A stretch of DNA of 64,000 nucleotides from Sphagnum magellanicum (lineage: Eukaryota > Streptophyta > Sphagnopsida > Sphagnales > Sphagnaceae), in NCBI GenBank assembly GCA_021904315.1, contig CM038916.1, positions 7,591,065 to 7,655,064 on the forward strand, read 5' to 3'. The notes beneath the pieces were generated by a model. That model ran no database searches. It saw only the letters and a list, made by a program, of their open reading frames with translations, and was not told the DNA's origin. The translations under genes were made by a program, and so were the position numbers. Positions 57,600-64,000 of the stretch are shown here, one piece after another. How positions within the stretch are numbered: position 1 is the first letter of the stretch; each line of letters starts with the position of its first letter.

Positions 57600-59795
57600 T
57601 CGAATGCATTAGCTATTAATTATTTGCTAATGAAATACACTATATTTCTCCTACCAAAATAGATTTCTAGTCCTTTGATCACAAATGTATTCAAGAATTT
57701 TACCAGTGCATCATGATCAAGTTCCTTTTAGTCAACGGCCAGCAATGTGACCAACCCCACCTTACTAGCCTAGGCTTCTTCTGTCTCTCCCCTCTTCTTC
57801 CACATCTCCAATCTCTCCACCTACTTAAAATAATTCTATTTGGTTAGAGTAAAAAAATACTTGTTTTCATTTGGAATCTTAATTCCTCTTTTTGCTAAAG
57901 TCTTCCGGTCCATCTTCCATCAAAGGTTTTTTCTATCTTTTGGTACAAATACTAGTAAGTTTTCCAAACCCTATTGAATGATGATGGAAACATGAATTGT
58001 TATGACCTACCATCTATGGCTACACCTCCTTTTGTGTGATTTTGGTGGTTTCACCAACTTCTATTGTTACTTCAATGAATTTGTGGACTACACCAACACT
58101 TTCTTTGTTTTCATTGTTGGAATCTTGGATCTCTACGAGTTCATTCATTATTGCACCAAGTCTCGTTGCCATTCTCACTTTTCTTTTGAAAACTTCTTTT
58201 TGCAACCTTTCCAACAATGGTCTTGTGGTCTCCTCAAGATCATTTGCACATATAATTGTTTCACTAATTTCTTTCATGAATTATTTCCCTTCCTCACATT
58301 CCAATGATGATGGTGATGCCAATGGTGAAATTGCTTTCAATGGCACAATGTTGTAAATCGGTCCTCTAGTCTATCTCTGTAACTTTGCCTATAATTCCCT
58401 TTGCTTTGCAAGAACTTTTTCCATGTAATGATCTTTTTCAAGTTTCTACACACTCTCTCTCACTTTACAACTATGTGTGCTTATGCTTCTCTTGTAAGTT
58501 TCTACAATTTTTCAAGAGCATTCACTCATGTTGCCACACAAATTGCAAAACACAAAATCCTTTTGGAACAACTTCAAATGCGAAAAAGTTCAACTTTCGT
58601 TCCCTCCTCCCATTTTTTTGTTTAGGGCAACCTACTATTTTTGCATTAAATGTTTTTTTTAAAAAAGCACCTTGTTCATTTCATGATGGCCTTGTTCCTT
58701 TACATCCATGTGGAAGGAATTACTATCCCTTAATGGTTTGGATGCACTTTAATCTTCTTCATTCGTCCATATACCATTGTCATCCATCATTGTCTCCACC
58801 ATGTCTGTTGAAATATGTTCCACCTAAATAGTAGAGTCGTCAACCATTTAATTATTGCATCAATTGATTCTACTAACGAATCATCAAATTTATCTATGGT
58901 TTTGATCACTAATTTTTCATTGTTAATCTATGGTTGTCATGGTGTTCTTTCATCATCTTCATCTTCATCCATATCATTGTCTTCCTAGACTCCTCTCCAT
59001 GGTTGATCTATGGTCTGTAGTTCCTCCCAATAAACTAGTTTCTATGCCTCAAAATTTTGCACCTCAAATGTAATAAATTAGTATGGTTTTAACTTGTATA
59101 TATTTTCCAACATAGGATTAGGTTCAAAGTTCGTTAGTGTCACTAGTAATACTGTATTGTTAGGCAACATGTAATGTAATTTGTATAGTCTAAACCATTT
59201 TTTAATGAACTTCCCCAAATGTGACTTATTCCCCTTTGGAAACCACAAAACAAAATCATCGAATTTGAACTGTTTTATTGTATTTTTTTATTTGACTCCA
59301 CAAAGCCCTATTCTAATGCTAAATTCCTAGATTCACTTCATATTGCAATATGTATTCATGTAGCTTCCCTAATTTTAACACCCTACTTGTTAAAACCATC
59401 AAATTTCATTTTTTGTGGTTACTACCAATTACTGGTAAAATGTATTTTCCAGGCATTAAAGGATCTAACCCATAAACAAGTTGGTATGGTGTATACCCTT
59501 TAGCTAGCTTATATGTTGTTTTGTAAAAAAATAAGACTATGGGTAAATGGTCATCCCAATCTATTTTATTCTCATTAACCAATTTAATCAATGATGTTCC
59601 CAAAACCTTATTAGTGGATTACGCCTAACCATTTTCCTATGGGTAATAAGTAATGGAATTGGCATGTTTTAATAAAATATGATATGTTTGTTTTATAACA
59701 TCATTTATAAAATGCACTCCTTGATCTATGACTATAGTTAGTGGACACCCAAACTTGGTAAAAATGCATTCATACAGAAACTTTATTGTGACCAT
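57600..59795 (-). mobile_element. Ty3/Gypsy retrotransposon fossil, pol 3' part
   Basis: The minus strand shows an integrase core segment (about 59790-59620) followed by the integrase C-terminal region (59603-59406). Further left is decayed coding-like sequence (including 58277-58020) that probably belongs to the same or a related element. The fossil is old and broken many times. A Copia element has inserted into its integrase region at 59796. LTRs were not identified. Confidence 0.65.
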
Positions 59796-60105
59796 TGTTA
59801 ACAAATAGGAGATCTATTCAAGTGCAAACCTAAATCTTTATTGAAAGGAAACTACAACATGATGTTCACAACACGAAACATAACATTAATAACTCCTCAA
59901 GGTTCTTGTCACATGAAATACACAAACTTGTGTAATGAAGAAAAGAGAGCCAAACCATCAACATCAAGGTATTTAACTAAAAGACCAAACCGCAAATAAC
60001 CTAAATATAAGTAAAGAAAGTAATTCAACCTTGTGAAAGTAACCTAGTTATTTTCCTATTCCAGTAACTAATGAAACCTAACTAGTTGAGCTTGAATTCT
60101 CAACA
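59796..60105 (-). repeat. Copia 3' LTR, 310 bp
   Basis: On the minus strand the LTR starts TGTTGAGAATTC directly after a GAAGGGGAG tract and ends TTAACA. It has an AATAAAG poly(A)-type signal near its end. The flanking plus-strand bases at 59791-59795 (ACCAT) are the candidate target-site duplication; the partner is outside the window. Confidence 0.8.
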
Positions 60106-63100
60106 CTCCCCTTCAAGCTCAAATCCACTTCTAGTACACCAAGCATTTTTCTAAACTTCCTTAACTTGTCTATACCTAAAGCCTTTGTGAAAATGTCAAC
60201 AACTTGATATTCGGTATTAACATAAATAAAGTCAATTTCTTTTGCTAGAATTTTTTCATTAATAAAGTGGTAGTGCACCTCAATGTGTTTTGTCCTAACA
60301 TGATAGACCGAGTTGTTAGCAAATAGTATGCTACTGATGTTATCACAATAAATGACAATAGGAGCATCCATTGATTGTCCCAAATTTGATAGTAATTTTT
60401 GTAACCAAAATACTTCACATGTAACAATTGTTGCACCTTTGTATTATGCCTCCGTGTTTGATAGTGCAACTGTTGGTTGTTTCTTACTGCTCCAACTAAC
60501 AACACCACTTCCAGAAGAAAACATGAAACCACTATTCGATCTTTTATCTGAAACATTACTAGCCCAATTAGCATCCGTGTATCCATGTACTTGTAACTGG
60601 CTTTTGGTTTCATAAAAAATTCCACACTATAATGTATGTTTTATGTTCCTCAATATGCGCCTCACTACATCTAAATGTCGCTTTCGTGGTGTTTACATGA
60701 ATTGACTCACCACTCCAACAACATAACTCAAATCTGGCCTTGTGATGGTCATGTAAATCAAATTCCCCACTATGCGTTTGTACATAGTGGTATCTTCCAC
60801 AAGATCTCCTTCATCTGCATTTAACTTCACATTTTGCTCCAATGGAATTGAAATGGGTTTGTAACCCGTCATCCCATATTCGGTCAATTTGTTCAAGGCA
60901 TATTGCCTTTGTAGTAACCATATCCCTTTAGGGGACTGGATTACTTCAATGCTGAGGAAGTAATGCAACTCTCCCAAATATTTCATCTTAAACTTTTGCT
61001 TCAAAAGCTTCTTCAAATCAAAGATGTCTGCATCACTATCTCATGTGATAATCAAATCATCAACATAGATGACTATGACTACAATCCCATGATTTGTCTT
61101 TTTCACATATAGTGAAAAATCTGCATTGGATGTTTGAAATCCACTTGTGACAAGATATTAACCTATCTTGTCTGACCAAATTCTAAGTGCTTGCTTCAAG
61201 CCATACAAAGTTTTTTCAACCTACAAACCAAATTAAGATGTGTTTGGTCCACATAACCTGGTGGTTGTTCCATGTACACTTCTTCTTGTAAATATCCATG
61301 AAGAAAAACATTTTTTACATCCATTTGATGTAAAGACCATCCTTTTGTTGTTGCCATAGCAATGATTGCTCTTATAGTTGTCATTTTGGCAACTGGACTA
61401 TAGGTCTCTTCACAGTTTATGCCATAAGTTTGGGCATAACCTTTGGCAACCAATCTTGTTTTGTATCTACTCACAGATCCATCTACATTGTGTTTGACTT
61501 TGTACACCCATTTGCACCCAATTGTTTTCTTGTCCTCTAGTAAAACTACCAATTCCTAAGTAGCATTAACATCCAAAGCCGTCATCTTTTCATCCATGGC
61601 ATTGTCCCACTTAAGGTTTCCAACCGCTTATTCAAAAAAAGTGGGTTCAACCTCCTATATAACTTTCACCATGTGTGTATAATGATGAGCTACAAAGCCA
61701 TCATATGTGAGTCTTTGTACAAGGTACTTGACTTGTGTGGATCTTCGTACTCCACTATTGCTATCAGGTGTTTTCAAAACTTTCTTGGCCATCCGAGCTC
61801 CATGAGTAATAACTGAAGGGATTCTTGATTCTTCACCCATACTCTTCTCTAAATCATTTGACTCATCATCTACATGAGGATTTATAGATGATGTTTGAAA
61901 ACTACCATGTACAATGTTTGAATATCTTAATCTTCCTTTCCATGGAGTGCTATTCGACCCACTAATTGAAGACTCTTGTGGTCCACTGATTAATTGTGAT
62001 TCTTATTCCACATTTGATCAAACATCACCATTTCTAGCTTCTCCATCTTTTGCTACCTTTAGTGGTGAGTACTAGCTAACCACCTCATCAAACACAACAT
62101 CTCTAATCACTTGCAACTTTTGAATGGAAGGATTGAAACATCTATATCCTTTTTGTTCTAAGGAATATCCAATGAAAATACATTTTTCAACTTTTGGGTC
62201 TAGTTTTGATCTTTTCTCATCAGGAACATGCATGTATGCAATGCAACCAAACATTCTAAGGTGTGAGACATCTGGTTTCTTGCTTGTGAATTTTTCTTCA
62301 GGTGTCATGCCATGAACTGTTGTTGTGGGTGTTTGATTCATGATATAGACTGCAGTTGTTACCACTTTAGCCCAAAAGTAATTTGACAAATTATTCTCAT
62401 TCAACATGGCACGTGTTATTTCTATAATGTGCCTATTTTTCCTTTCAGCAACTCCATTCTACTATGGGGAATAACTACATGAGTACTTCCTTTGAATTCC
62501 ATGTTCCTTCAAGTACTTGCTGAATTCATTTGAAAAATATTTTCCCCCACCATCGAACCTTAAGCACTTGATGTTCACACCCTTCTCCTTCTCCACCATT
62601 GCTTTGAAATTCAAAAAATGTTGGAACACTTCACCTTTGTGTTTCATGAAGTAGACCCACACCTTCCTTGTGTGGTCATTAATGAAATTCACGTAGTACA
62701 TGCATCCTCTAATGGATTTTGTCTTCGTGGTCCACACATCTGAATGGATCATTTCCAAAGGTTTGGAACTTACATGAGTTGTTTGTGCTAGGAATGGATG
62801 TTTAGCTTACTTCCCCAATTGGCATGTTTCACAAACTTCTAACATCACCTCTTCTGTTCCAAATTTGGGAAGGCCTCCAACAAGATTATATTTCTCCATC
62901 AGCTTAAGACGTTGAAGATTAACATGGCCAACCCACTTGTGCCAAATTCCAATGTTTCCAGCTCCTTTTCCATGTGTGAATAACATGGAATTCACCTCAG
63001 GCATGTTCACGTCTAAGGTGAACATTCATCCATTCCTTTCCCCTTTTGCAATCAATTTGCCTTGGTTCTTCATGTCTTCCACAAAACATCCATTTGGGTT

Positions 63101-64000
63101 GAATGTCATTTATAAACCTTGTTCCACCATTTGGCCTACGGAAACCAAATTTTTTGTTATGGTTGGAACATGAAGTACATCTTTCAAGTACTTTGTTTGC
63201 CCATCTTGCATGGACAATGGCACCTTGCCAATTTTTGTGATGGGATGTGTAGTGTCATCACCAGTTTCCACAAACCCCAATGTCTTCAAATCCTTTGTGT
63301 CTCTAAACCATTCTCCATGACTAGTCATGTGGTTTGAAGCTCCAGATCCACATACCAGACATTGTTGTTTGATACATCTCCTATCATTGAATTTGCCATG
63401 TGCTGCATCACAAATAGTTGTTCATCACCTTGATTGCTAGTTGATGCATAATTCCCTTGTTGTAACTTTGCATTTTGTGCATCATGCTCCCTTTGATAAC
63501 AATTCTTCGCCATGTGCCCAGGTTTCTCGCAATGGTAGCAATTTGAATCACTATTTGGTTGGTGACCTCAATGACTTCCACCACAACCTCCACGACTTCC
63601 TCGACTTCCTTTTCCTCCAAAGTTTCCTCATCCACCTCCATGAGCTTGACCTTCATGTTAATGATGTCCACCATGCGAACTTCCGTGTCGACCTCGAAAT
63701 GAAATTTTACCATTTCTACCTCTACCTCTATTAGTATTTGAGTAGAAAACACTTTCTTGTGCTCCTCCATTGGATAAAGTACCAACAATTCTCATCTCTT
63801 CACTTATAAGTAGTGTTATTTAATCTTGGAAATTGGGAAATGTTTCTCAAAGTGCAATTGAAGTACGAAATTGGTTATAGTCTTTTCCAAGTCCATTCAA
63901 GGTGATGGCCACTAAATCTTCATCATCTATAAGAACTCCTATAGATGCAAAAGCATCTGCAAGGTTTTTCACCTTTATAGAATAGTCATTGATGTTCATC
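59796..64000 (-). mobile_element. Ty1/Copia retrotransposon fossil (3' part)
   Basis: Read on the minus strand from the right edge of the window: a gag zinc knuckle (near 63530), protease-like region, integrase zinc-binding (about 63025) and core (62760-62070), reverse transcriptase (about 61550-60700), RNase H (about 60380-60080), polypurine tract (60106-60116) and 3' LTR (59796-60105). The domain order is that of Copia. It is broken, with several breaks in pol, but much better preserved than the Gypsy fossils, so it is younger. The 5' LTR lies beyond the window. It sits inside a Gypsy integrase region. Confidence 0.92.

Noticed and set aside
1-64000. CRISPR array, rRNA genes, bacterial-type operons or organelle DNA
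   Set aside because: No regularly spaced identical repeats with unique spacers, no rRNA words, and intron-containing plant nuclear genes throughout.

Overview
This window looks like nuclear DNA of a land plant with a large, repeat-rich genome. The two clearest host genes, a thylakoid curvature protein (CURT1) and a 14-3-3 protein, have plant-type sequences and short canonical GT-AG introns. The rest is AT-rich DNA full of decayed Copia, Gypsy, Helitron, hAT-like and LINE sequence. Low gene density and old nested retroelements would suit a gymnosperm. One spliced gene (16.0-17.8 kb, minus strand) ends in a motif reminiscent of axonemal microtubule inner proteins. If that holds up, it points to a lineage with swimming sperm, such as a cycad, Ginkgo or fern. 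That inference is weak.

Layout. 1-3.5 kb is AT-rich with no recognised gene. 3.5-4.5 kb holds a PIF1-type helicase relic. 4.5-6.0 kb is a degenerate direct-repeat block. 6.1-11.0 kb is a Helitron complex: two 1.17 kb copies of a Helitron 3' half in inverted orientation, with 3' ends facing outward, around a 2.5 kb spacer. The spacer holds an 872 bp terminal-inverted-repeat element and an unidentified coding-like fragment. Further Helitron 3' ends lie at 6118 and 11843. 13.2-18.2 kb is a gene island with CURT1 (plus) and an EF-hand-like gene (minus) arranged tail to tail. 18.3-25.1 kb is a decayed, nested Gypsy fossil. 26.3-28.4 kb is the 14-3-3 gene with an upstream G-box. 33.3-36.9 kb is a LINE with an uninterrupted 1,111-codon ORF on the minus strand. 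37.3-41.9 kb is low-complexity sequence with a tRNA-like head. 42.1-44.1 kb is a hAT-like relic. 45.3-52.3 kb has copies of an unnamed short dispersed family with inverted ends. 52.7-54.6 kb looks low-copy and contains a miRNA-like hairpin behind a TATA-like box. 54.6-59.8 kb is duplicated and Gypsy-derived sequence, and 59.8-64.0 kb is the 3' part of a Copia fossil inserted into a Gypsy integrase region.

The host genes do not form a pathway together. CURT1 bends grana margins in the chloroplast, 14-3-3 binds phosphoproteins in the cytosol and nucleus, and the EF-hand-like protein is unassigned. The candidates I consider most worth following are the foldback hairpin at 53268-53341, the EF-hand-like gene, the inverted Helitron pair, and the dispersed inverted-end family. 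All calls were made by reading the sequence; no database search or folding program was run.
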